Assembly (NCBI GenBank): GCA_000495415.1
Contig: AWGX01000372.1
Span: 1 to 21,790 of the forward strand
Direction of reading: 5' to 3'
From: Smithella sp. ME-1
GTDB lineage: Bacteria; Desulfobacterota; Syntrophia; Syntrophales; Smithellaceae
Length of the DNA: 21,790 nt
Positions 14,632 through 21,790 of the stretch are shown here, in pieces. Position 1 is the first letter of the stretch. Each line of letters begins with the position of its first letter. The notes beneath the pieces were generated by a model. The model was not told the DNA's origin. It saw nothing but the letters and a program-made list of their open reading frames with translations, and ran no database searches. A program made the translations under genes and the position numbers.

Positions 14632-15055
14632 TTTTAAAGAAGCAAAAAATCTTAAATATGATACATTCGATTCTGTTTTTGGCGAGTTGTGTCTTGACGA
14701 AATCAAACCAATTAAGCAGTCAAGTGGCGCTGTTTATGGAATTGTTGTCAAATCTGACAAACCACCAAGCTCAGGATTAAAAGCATTAAAAGATTATCCA
14801 AATCTATTTCCAATATATTGGGGTAAAGACATCGCGCCAGTAAGCCGCATTAAAGCTCATGTGCAACATCACGCATCAACAGGAAATGCAAACCTCCGCA
14901 GCATAGATGAGTTGAAAGAAAAACGTATAATTTTTGGGGCAATCTTTGTAGAAAGGTATCGAGATTTTGAGGAGCATTTACACAAAACATATCCGCCGCT
15001 TAAAGGGAGCAGAAAACATGGGGGTGGAGAAAAAATCGTTAAGATAATGAAATAA
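14632..15055 (+). pseudogene. 3' part of a small GIY-YIG-like nuclease gene interrupted by the IS21 element
   Basis: Joined to the fragment at 11992-12017, the gene encodes 149 residues. The reconstructed protein shows GIY-YIG family hallmarks: GAVYGIVV (41-48) as the GIY strand, PIYWGKD (69-75) as the YIG strand, R81 and H85 in SRIKAHVQHH, and the metal-binding acid E122 in FEEHLHKTYPPLKG. The family assignment is inferred from motif order; YWG rather than YIG is a tolerated variant. No other mutation is seen, so inactivation was recent. The frame also stays open backwards through the IS end to an ATG at 14477, so an IS-derived 50-residue leader could in principle still give a product with the domain intact. 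It is followed by an attC-like segment. Confidence 0.72.
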
Positions 15056-15111
15056 AACATAAACAGGCAATCCGGCCAATAGCTACGCTACTGTTGATTT
15101 TTTCGTTAGAT
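15052..15111 (+). other. Possible attC-like element after the GIY-YIG gene
   Basis: The segment ends with GTTAGAT (15105-15111), a full match to the GTTRRRY integron core, 9 bases before the next ATG. Sixty bases upstream ATAAAAC could be the complementary core (5 of 7 pairs). The middle holds a 21-base block (15068-15088) that recurs with 4 mismatches at 15918-15938, after the next gene. Internal pairing is weaker than in the 11921-11979 element. Confidence 0.35.
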
Positions 15112-15120
15112 TGATAAAGA

Positions 15121-15900
15121 ATGAATAAAAATATTCCAACAGATTTTCCTAAGATATGGCCATACAACAAAGAATTTAGTGAGCACATCACAAAAGCAAT
15201 CTCCTTGCGAGAAAATCCGAGTATGGTCTTTGGCTATGGCATTCTAATGGTTATTGTTGGTTTTTGTGGAATGTTCATATTCGGTTTCTTTTCAGCACAC
15301 TCTTTTGCACAACTGTTTGCATTGGTAATTCCCATAGGTGTCGTCCTTGCTATCGTGGGGAATAAACATCACAAGAAAGAATTTACCAACCTAATGAATG
15401 ATGTAAAAGCTCAGGTCGAGAAAGAGATTATTATTCTCAAGTCGAAAGCAATGGTAATTCCAAAATATGAAGAAGCAGACGACAAAACGAACCTTGCAAT
15501 AATGCAAGCAGAAGCAGGAAAACACTATACATCTAATTGGTTATGGGTTCGTAATAAGATGCTTCAAAGAGACGGATATGTATGTTGCTGTTGCGGTCGC
15601 AAGGTTCAGATCGCCGAATCTGTTGCTCATCACATTGCTGCTTTTTCAGAAGGTGGTAAAACGGAGTTCTCGAACCTGGTAACAATCTGCGTAGAATGCC
15701 ATAGCTTAATTCATCCGTGGCTTAACCCACGGCTAAATATTTTCTGGATTAATTATGAGCGTGGGCGCGTTTATTGTTGGAAATGTCGTTCACGTTTAGA
15801 CACGCCACAAGCAAGAATAATGATATGTAGTGATTGCGGGTGGATCTATCACATAGACGATAGCGCCTGCGGATGTAACTATCCGCAATTAGAAAATTAA
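15121..15900 (+). CDS. Membrane-anchored HNH nuclease with C-terminal zinc ribbon
   Basis: A 259-residue protein. Two adjacent hydrophobic helices (about 36-57 and 62-80) form a membrane hairpin. A charged helical segment follows (82-125). The HNH domain (about 140-200) has paired cysteines within CCCCG (155-159), catalytic histidines at VAHH (168-171), N185 in FSNLVTIC, a second zinc pair around C190 and C193, and H198. A treble-clef-like ribbon follows (C219-x2-C222 ... C236-x2-C239), with two more cysteines near the C-terminus. HNH nucleases cut DNA or RNA; membrane tethering of one is unusual and suggests a role at the envelope or in a defence system acting on incoming DNA. The ribosome-binding site is weak. 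The gene stands alone between two attC-like segments. Confidence 0.82.
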   Translation: MNKNIPTDFPKIWPYNKEFSEHITKAISLRENPSMVFGYGILMVIVGFCGMFIFGFFSAHSFAQLFALVIPIGVVLAIVGNKHHKKEFTNLMNDVKAQVEKEIIILKSKAMVIPKYEEADDKTNLAIMQAEAGKHYTSNWLWVRNKMLQRDGYVCCCCGRKVQIAESVAHHIAAFSEGGKTEFSNLVTICVECHSLIHPWLNPRLNIFWINYERGRVYCWKCRSRLDTPQARIMICSDCGWIYHIDDSACGCNYPQLEN

Positions 15901-15905
15901 TAAAA

Positions 15906-15960
15906 ATCCAACATAATCAATCTGGTCGATCGCTACGCGCCGGGTGAGCTTTGCGTCACG
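15906..15960 (+). other. Degenerate attC-like segment after the HNH gene
   Basis: ATCCAAC (15906-15912) matches the left-core pattern RYYYAAC. It is followed by a 21-base block that is 17/21 identical to 15068-15088 and contains GCTACGC, a sequence often found at the tip of attC hairpins. No GTT right core is found at the expected distance, so this is at best a decayed site. The remainder up to 16089 holds nothing recognisable. Confidence 0.25.
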
Positions 15961-16089
15961 TATAAATGAAGAAAATCAAGTGAAAGATGTAATGCAATGT
16001 AAAAATGCGGGAACGATCCATATTGCCCTATGCCCTTACACCGTATTGCTTGCTGGCATTCCTGAAACTCCGTTTTAGAGGTAATTAAG

Positions 16090-18657
16090 ATGGACGATTT
16101 TGAAGACAGCTTTAAAGATGCAATAGAAGCGGGTCAACGCAATCTTCGAGCAACAAAGCTTCTAAATAATTGGTGTTTCCATGCCGAGTTCATAAGGTCT
16201 TCCGGCAGAGGAATGATTGAAGCTGAAACTGGTCTCCCTATTGGACACATGGGCGTTCAGTGCAAATTCTCTAAGAAAAACTCGATGCTTTGTTGGTTAT
16301 TAGAAGATGCAGCTTATGACTTCTACAAGAACAACTGCAAGGGTTGTAAAGACCGAGTTCCCGTAGGATTTCCCAACATCATGAGCTTTGTTGGTCCGAG
16401 GGAAGATGCTGCCGAAAAACGAAAGTACGCACGCGAGGAAGAAAAAAGGGAGAGAAAGCAGAAGCAAACTAACAGACAGCAAGAACGGGCGAAACTCCGC
16501 TACGAGCTCTCTCTTGAAGAAACCTTCGTTCTCGATCTGTTGGATGAACTTGATCGGTCAGACATAGCAAGGGACGATCCGCGTCTAGAACAACTTGCAA
16601 ACCTTGCTCCTGAGACATTTACCAGGAAGGTGATCAAACATCTCTTGCCTGCAGTGCTATACGAGAGCTTGCCATATTCTAATCCTGCCGCGAAGGCGTT
16701 GCTCAAAGCACCGTTGAAGCCAGAAGAAAAGTTCTCGGTTGCAGTGCGCTTGGTAACCAGTTATGAGGAATCTCAAACGGCTATTGATGTAATTCTGTCG
16801 GACGCAGGAAAGCTTACCGAAGGCGACCTGACAAAGGTTTTAAGTCGCTTTGTGTCGATGGCCTTGGGACCACCACCAGGAATGCATTTTGGAATGGGTG
16901 AGCCAATAAGGCTCAATGCTGCACCAATTCGTTCGCTCTTCAAGCAAAGACATGCCGAGATTTGTGCGGAGATCGACGTACTTCTAAGGAGTGCGAACCC
17001 AAAAAAGATTGGGGAAGCCATTGAGATCATACTTGCCACGGAAAGTGATGATCTGCTTTCAAAACATGCTGAAAGCATCTTTGCCAAGCTGATGCGCAGA
17101 CGACTTCTGCTTCCGAGTGAACGCAGGGATAGCAGCGTGCTCTATTATCTTCGAGAGGCAGCCTCGAAGTGCCTCGAACTTTTTCCAGAGGAAACGGATA
17201 AGATCATTCAATCGTTCCTTGCTGACAACGACGATACCGGAAAAGAAGAAGCTCATAGAACCTATGGTTCGGTACTGAGACACAGCTATCGGGAAAAGAC
17301 GCATATCGGGACAGCACAAAGGATAGCATTTAGGAGATTGCTTTGGGCTGCCACAGAAAGCCCCGAAAATATCATGGATAAAGCCGGACAGTTCTTCAGA
17401 CATTCTTGGGACGAGTTTGCTCAGCTCGCAGCTGAACATTTTGATGATCTGATCGGCGCAGCGGCTATACTTAGCGAGAAGTATGAGCAAGTAGATAAAA
17501 AGCGGGCTCTGGAACTGGCTGACAATGTGCTCGATCATATGGAGAGAGGGAACAAACGCACAGCAATTGACAGTTTGCAGGAAGCGCTGATCGAATGGGC
17601 TGCAGTTGGAGCAAAATTCAAGGGACGTGAAGGGATTGAACAGTTTCTGGAATTGTATCGAAGATTGCCCGAGAATCAAACGCAAATGCGCGGGAACATG
17701 ATCGCTCATGTTTCAAAATTGTTGACCGGTGTCGAAAGTCTCATGATAGTACTCACCGATTGGTATCGATCCCTTATGGATGAGAGTCAATTGATCCGTG
17801 CCCGTGCGGTACAAGCATGGGAGAATATGCCATACGACTTGGTGAAGAACTTCCCTGATCTGTTCTTTGAAGCATTTTCCGTATTGCTTACAGATCCATA
17901 TGTCATTGTTCATCGGGCGGCCGTCCATGCTCTGAGGCATAGATCATTTCCTGAAGAGAAACGTGGTCTTATCAAGCGAGGTCTCTTGAACCTGATTTTT
18001 TACTACTCCCAACAAAGCAAGCAAGAGGACTTCGTTGTCGACTGTATTGACGCTTTTGCGTTTCTTTGCCTTTCTTCTGAAGAAAGAAAAGGAAAACTTG
18101 GGCAGTGGCTTTCGGCCATCTTGCTCACCTTGGAAGGAAGTGCACTCTATCATGCTGTTGATCGGTTGCACTATGGCTTTAAGAACGTGCCGGGTTTCGT
18201 AAAGGTGGCGCTAAAGTCAATACAAAATGACTATACGCGCTCCATTTCTATCGACGACTGTGCCGCTGCGATCTTGGGAGCACCAAACAGTGAGCTTAGA
18301 AACTGTGTAGAGGACATCAAAAAGGCATTCGAAGCACTCAGACCATTCAAGCCAGAAGGATTTTTTGAGGCGCTTCTATATGCTACCGCATTGACGAAGG
18401 CAGGAGATCATGCAACTGCAAACGCTTGTTTCATCGAATTAATGGCAAGCATCCCATTAGAAGATCGAAATGAACAGTGGCGACTTGAAGCTGCTTTAGT
18501 CGCGGTTGCTTCCGAGATTGAACACGCAATAGGTGGTGGAGAGGTGTTTGTTGAGTTGATCGAGAAATGGAGTAGCCTTCTGTCTGAATTGGAGAAAGAG
18601 AATGAAAAAAGAACCAAACTTCGCAATTTTCCTCCGAGCTTTTTCATCGAGGATTAA
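16090..18657 (+). CDS. Large Cys-motif / helical-repeat protein, first gene of a putative two-gene defence unit
   Basis: An 855-residue, almost entirely helical protein. The N-terminal about 100 residues carry a compact cysteine motif (C58, C68, then NNCKGCKDRVPVGFPN with C83 and C86) that could bind zinc. A highly charged coiled coil follows (about 103-138). The remaining 700 residues are repeated amphipathic helices in the style of HEAT/ARM scaffolds (for example RARAVQAWENMPYDLVKNFP, then DPYVIVHRAAVHALRHRSFP). I see no Walker, nuclease or other catalytic motif. The start is supported by GAGG 8-10 bases upstream. It overlaps the PD-(D/E)XK nuclease gene by 56 bases, implying coupled translation and a shared complex. 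Function is not known; a sensor or scaffold for the nuclease is my inference. Confidence 0.85.
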   Translation: MDDFEDSFKDAIEAGQRNLRATKLLNNWCFHAEFIRSSGRGMIEAETGLPIGHMGVQCKFSKKNSMLCWLLEDAAYDFYKNNCKGCKDRVPVGFPNIMSFVGPREDAAEKRKYAREEEKRERKQKQTNRQQERAKLRYELSLEETFVLDLLDELDRSDIARDDPRLEQLANLAPETFTRKVIKHLLPAVLYESLPYSNPAAKALLKAPLKPEEKFSVAVRLVTSYEESQTAIDVILSDAGKLTEGDLTKVLSRFVSMALGPPPGMHFGMGEPIRLNAAPIRSLFKQRHAEICAEIDVLLRSANPKKIGEAIEIILATESDDLLSKHAESIFAKLMRRRLLLPSERRDSSVLYYLREAASKCLELFPEETDKIIQSFLADNDDTGKEEAHRTYGSVLRHSYREKTHIGTAQRIAFRRLLWAATESPENIMDKAGQFFRHSWDEFAQLAAEHFDDLIGAAAILSEKYEQVDKKRALELADNVLDHMERGNKRTAIDSLQEALIEWAAVGAKFKGREGIEQFLELYRRLPENQTQMRGNMIAHVSKLLTGVESLMIVLTDWYRSLMDESQLIRARAVQAWENMPYDLVKNFPDLFFEAFSVLLTDPYVIVHRAAVHALRHRSFPEEKRGLIKRGLLNLIFYYSQQSKQEDFVVDCIDAFAFLCLSSEERKGKLGQWLSAILLTLEGSALYHAVDRLHYGFKNVPGFVKVALKSIQNDYTRSISIDDCAAAILGAPNSELRNCVEDIKKAFEALRPFKPEGFFEALLYATALTKAGDHATANACFIELMASIPLEDRNEQWRLEAALVAVASEIEHAIGGGEVFVELIEKWSSLLSELEKENEKRTKLRNFPPSFFIED

Positions 18658-20077
18658 GGTTGCTGCAGCACTTGCTGGAGCTCTGATGCCTTCACCGCGT
18701 GACTTTGAGCGCTTAAAAGAAGCTTGTCTGGAGCTTGAAGCAACAATATCTGAGATCGGGCAAGGTGATATCGAGGATCAGTACCACGCTTATTATACAG
18801 CCATTGCCATCTTTGTGCTCTTGGCTGAGTGGAAGCATGCCATACGTAATGCTGAACCGGATGCTCAAAGATTCTTGAGTTCAGCTAAGCTAAAAGCGTC
18901 AGAGGTTGACAAGTCTTTGAGTTTCACTGCCGATGAACGACTGGCGACGTTTTTGGATCAAGTCGAAGATCTGAAGAGTGTGGACGAATTGACTGCTATA
19001 CAGGATCAATTGAAACGATGGACATTACCGCTTCTTTTGTTTGTTAATCTTCTGGATCGAGGTTTTGGAGGGTTTCGCGTACCTATCTCCAACGTAAGTT
19101 CAGCAGAGCCTGAGAAACTCGAAACGACTGTAGCGTTCTTAAAGTTTGACATCGACGGAGATCCAGCCAAACACTTGAACTACCTGAAGCCAGGGACGTC
19201 TTACGACCTTACGATAGAAGTTAGGGTTTCAAATTGGCCCAAGGGTGCAAATGCTCTTTCGTTAACACCTGTAACGATCGACATTCGCGAGCGGAACTGG
19301 TTACCTATTTTCAGATTCGAGAAACCCGAGGGAGATGGCCCCTTTATTTTTACTGGCACCGGTAGGGCGGTTCTTGAGGTGGCTCATTCGTTCGGTTCAA
19401 GGCCATACGAGTTTCTTTACGCAGCTGAGTTCGATGACACAAGCAGCAGTTGCCAGGATGTTGCGATTATAGGGCATCGCCGTCTGCGCTTGGAGGGAAG
19501 CGATGTTACTTCAAATCCCTTGACTGGTTTTTCTAATGTCGATCGACATCTCCTCAGCGTTCGCGATAAGTTGAGAACCTTTCCCGGTTTGCATTCAGAT
19601 GATATTGCCAATACAATGACAATACTTGGTGGGTTGGGCAACATCGCTGCGCAAGCTTTGAAAGGCGGCTTGTTCGAGGCTGGTACGTCAGAGCAACAAT
19701 TTCAGAACAAAACCACTGAGATGCTTCGAAACCGGAGTGATATTGGTGAGCACTTGCAAAGTCACCCCGAAGCAGCAGGTGGGGTAACTGATCTCATATT
19801 CAGGGACATCCCGATCGAATTAAAAGTCGAGAACAACAAAGTTCTGTTTCCGAAGGATTGTACTAAATTCTTCGATCAGACAGCTGCGTATGCAATAGGG
19901 CTTGGTAAACGAATCGGTGTGTTGTCCATACTCGAATCCTCACCGAAATCTGCACCCCTCGGCATCGTGGAAGATGATATTGAGGTCTTTGCTCATCAGA
20001 CCGGTCAGTCTACAGTTTTAATTGTGGTGGTTGTCGTCCGGGGTGGCTTTCCCAAACCTAGTTCTTACTCTAGGTGA
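18602..20077 (+). CDS. PD-(D/E)XK nuclease-domain protein, second gene of the putative defence unit
   Basis: A 491-residue protein. The N-terminal about 150 residues are helical. The middle (about 165-300) is beta-rich, with alternating strands such as YDLTIEVRVSNWP and GPFIFTGTGRAVLEVAHSF. The C-terminal about 130 residues look like a restriction-endonuclease fold: helix acid E373 in QNKTTEMLR, D397 in GGVTDLIF, E406-x-K408 in PIELKVE, then FFDQTAAYA with Q426 and Y430. This is the E / D / ExK / QxxxY layout of PD-(D/E)XK nucleases. The C-terminal VVVVVRGGFPKPSSYSR closes the fold. The start at 18602 has GGAG 7 bases upstream and lies inside the preceding gene; an ATG at 18686, also with GGAG before it, is an alternative just after that gene ends. 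DNA cleavage is likely but untested. Confidence 0.85.
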   Translation: MKKEPNFAIFLRAFSSRIKVAAALAGALMPSPRDFERLKEACLELEATISEIGQGDIEDQYHAYYTAIAIFVLLAEWKHAIRNAEPDAQRFLSSAKLKASEVDKSLSFTADERLATFLDQVEDLKSVDELTAIQDQLKRWTLPLLLFVNLLDRGFGGFRVPISNVSSAEPEKLETTVAFLKFDIDGDPAKHLNYLKPGTSYDLTIEVRVSNWPKGANALSLTPVTIDIRERNWLPIFRFEKPEGDGPFIFTGTGRAVLEVAHSFGSRPYEFLYAAEFDDTSSSCQDVAIIGHRRLRLEGSDVTSNPLTGFSNVDRHLLSVRDKLRTFPGLHSDDIANTMTILGGLGNIAAQALKGGLFEAGTSEQQFQNKTTEMLRNRSDIGEHLQSHPEAAGGVTDLIFRDIPIELKVENNKVLFPKDCTKFFDQTAAYAIGLGKRIGVLSILESSPKSAPLGIVEDDIEVFAHQTGQSTVLIVVVVVRGGFPKPSSYSR

Positions 20078-20462
20078 AGCCGGTAATTTGGGGGTTCTGT
20101 AATACTTGATCGGAGCTTAGAGAAATCGAGTGACAAACCAGAACGATACTAATAATTGCTCTTTTAGGTCAAAATGGAGTCAACAACGGCTTGCCAATAT
20201 CGCGGAAATCCCGTCCTGGTAACTGAGAACTACGGAGGTCACCATTTTTAGCTGACGCCGCTCGATAAAAAGCCGGGGTAACATCGTGAATTCTCGCACC
20301 GTAGCATTGTCATTGTTACAAATCTTGAGTGTTGAATACGAGAACTCACTTTGAACTCTCTCATGAAATTATATGCTTACCCATCTTGTAGGCTGAAAGA
20401 CATGCAGGCGAAGAAAAATACTAATAAGGTCTGATGGACACATGATTACCAATGTGAAAGAC
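20078..20462. other. Gene-free region between convergent genes
   Basis: About 385 bases with no open frame of interest, no GTT-cored attC-like hairpin and no strong terminator. The segment CCTAG...CTAGG at 20056-20075 forms only a 5-bp stem without a T-run. Near 20455-20475 a weak stem on the minus strand could end transcription of the 383-aa gene. I see nothing else in it. Confidence 0.35.
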
Positions 20463-21614
20463 CTACTTCGGTTCAATAATATTTAATGTCGGATCAAGTT
20501 TTTGAGCAATTTTATTTGCCCATGTAATCCATTGTTCGAGATCACTGCCTGATTCAATTTCCCCATATTTTTGTATAGCAATACCTTTTACATGTTCGAT
20601 AAAAGTTATAACAGCTTGACTTTGATTCCATGCCTCAACTTGTTTTATAAGATTGTTGAATCTTTCCCTTTCTTCAGCTTCTTTACGTTGTTTTTCTTCA
20701 TATAATCTTTTTTTCTCTAACCTTTCTGCTTCTTCTTTTTCCCTAGCTAATCGGTCTTTTCTTATTTCGTCGGCAGTTTTTATGAAACCTATGATAATTT
20801 CGTTCAAAAGATCTTCAATTTTTTTGGATTCTGTATCGTGCCAGGATTTCCTTATAGGCTTACGCGTATAAGCAATAATGGATAAATGTAATTTACCTGA
20901 AGGTATATAATCATAAGAAGTTCGTTCATATAAATGAGGATAGCGAGCTGAATCTATCATTTCCGACTTAGTTTTCTTATGTTCAACTTGTTTTGAATGT
21001 TCTTCAATACGGAATTGTAATTCTTCCCCTCGAATAGATAAAATTATTTTTGGTTTTTCGTTTCCTTTAACAAAAACTTTCATCTCCCTTTTTTCTAATT
21101 CCATGATCAATGTATTCATAATTTTTAATGTACGTTTTAGCGATGTCTTACATACATTAATATTGAGACAAGATAAATCTTTGTTAGTTACCCTGCCGTA
21201 TTTATCTATGAATGCGTCTTTTAAAGATATTTCTGCCATTCTTATTAGACGATGTTTCGAATTAATTCGTTCTGGAACAATAATCTTATTTTCTGGCATC
21301 ATTTCAAAGAGCACTAACGGATCGTTTTCTAAAACATTAGTTTGTGCTTTGACTTTTGGCGTTCTTATCTCAATTTTAATTGTTGACAAGTTTGGATCAT
21401 GGATAGTCTTAAGTTTCGCAGGAGTTATTCCAAGGCCTTTTTTAACCATTGTCCAATGGCCTCGGCCTGGTAATGGCACATTAAATTTTCTGCAAATTTT
21501 AGCGAAACCTACATCTGATAAACCAAATTCCTTGGCCCACTTGGATACAGGCTTCATCCACACCATGTGATGTAGTTCTTCACGCGACAGAGTAACAATT
21601 TTTCTTTCATCCAT
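20463..21614 (-). CDS. Helix-turn-helix / coiled-coil protein of unknown function, 383 aa
   Basis: The N-terminal domain (about 8-60) contains LSREELHHMVWMKPVSKWAK, then EFGLSDVGFAKICRKFNVPLPGRGHW, a pattern I recognise from a widespread uncharacterised family in which (E/D)LY-x-LVW-x-P and P-x-RGYW surround a helix-turn-helix. It may bind DNA. A middle beta-rich region follows, then a long charged coiled coil (about 265-330, rich in KEEAERLEKKR-type heptads) and a short helical C-terminus. AGGAG lies 5 bases before the ATG at 21614. The gene is convergent with the nuclease unit and clearly more AT-rich than it, so it may have a separate origin. Members of this family are often found on mobile islands, but no activity is established. 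Confidence 0.8.
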   Translation of the reverse strand: MDERKIVTLSREELHHMVWMKPVSKWAKEFGLSDVGFAKICRKFNVPLPGRGHWTMVKKGLGITPAKLKTIHDPNLSTIKIEIRTPKVKAQTNVLENDPLVLFEMMPENKIIVPERINSKHRLIRMAEISLKDAFIDKYGRVTNKDLSCLNINVCKTSLKRTLKIMNTLIMELEKREMKVFVKGNEKPKIILSIRGEELQFRIEEHSKQVEHKKTKSEMIDSARYPHLYERTSYDYIPSGKLHLSIIAYTRKPIRKSWHDTESKKIEDLLNEIIIGFIKTADEIRKDRLAREKEEAERLEKKRLYEEKQRKEAEERERFNNLIKQVEAWNQSQAVITFIEHVKGIAIQKYGEIESGSDLEQWITWANKIAQKLDPTLNIIEPK

Positions 21615-21790
21615 AAATGCTCCTTATATAAATAAAAAAATCTTTTGGACTTTTGTTGCTAAAAAGTCACCCCTTGCCCCGATTTATGTGAAAGCGATTT
21701 ATAAGAAACACTATTAAAAAAGTTGAAAAAAATACATGCAGAATATCATAGGTAGGGGGGAGGAGTCTGTGCAACTAAAACATCGTTTAC

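Noticed and set aside
16061..16080. Third GTT-cored cassette junction before the 855-aa gene
   Set aside because: CTGAAAC and GTTTTAG lie only 3 bases apart, forming a tiny hairpin without the internal boxes of an attC site.
17059..17709. 216-codon minus-strand open frame inside the 855-aa gene
   Set aside because: It is fully contained in the opposite strand of a gene with strong coding character and a paired downstream gene. No ribosome-binding site was seen.

Overview
The window reads as a piece of a bacterial chromosome, probably from an anaerobic or fermentative Gram-negative of the Desulfobacterota (former Deltaproteobacteria) type. That placement is inferred from gene content (SCP-x-like thiolase, ferredoxin-nitroreductase, FadR-like regulator), not from a marker gene. 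It splits at about position 9316 into a resident part on the left and an integrated accessory element on the right.

Left part (1-9315). A nitroreductase-like gene (cut by the window start) and a thiolase gene lie on the minus strand. A GntR/FadR-type regulator is transcribed divergently from them. The thiolase promoter carries a perfect TTGGT-N3-ACCAA palindrome over its -10 box, so the three genes look like a small regulated acyl-CoA metabolism locus. A tight minus-strand cluster follows: ferredoxin-nitroreductase, membrane-anchored alpha/beta hydrolase, second alpha/beta hydrolase, GNAT acetyltransferase. The first three overlap or abut at their start and stop codons. Upstream of it are a zinc-ribbon/membrane/transglutaminase-like protein and an unusual single-frame fusion of a GIY-YIG nuclease domain to an APH-type kinase domain. 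Divergent from the fusion is a small XRE regulator whose promoter holds a 12+12 bp palindrome and seems to give a leaderless mRNA.

Right part (9316-21790 and beyond). The 3' half of a tRNA-Arg(CCT) gene lies beside a tyrosine recombinase gene. This is the expected left junction of an island integrated in a tRNA gene, and the intact tRNA should lie beyond the right edge. Cargo, in order: an unrecognised 260-aa protein; a small GIY-YIG-like gene cut by a complete IS21-family element (12018-14625, with a 6-bp target duplication); a membrane-anchored HNH nuclease with a zinc ribbon; a two-gene unit of an 855-aa Cys-motif/helical-repeat protein and a 491-aa PD-(D/E)XK nuclease with overlapping reading frames; and a divergent 383-aa helix-turn-helix/coiled-coil protein. 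Several intergenic regions here have features of integron attC sites (about 59-61 bp, GTT cores just before the next start codon), so part of the cargo may have arrived as gene cassettes.

The best candidate for an undescribed system is the pair at 16090-20077. It sits with two other nuclease-type genes on a mobile island, which is a typical setting for anti-phage functions, but no function is demonstrated by sequence alone.
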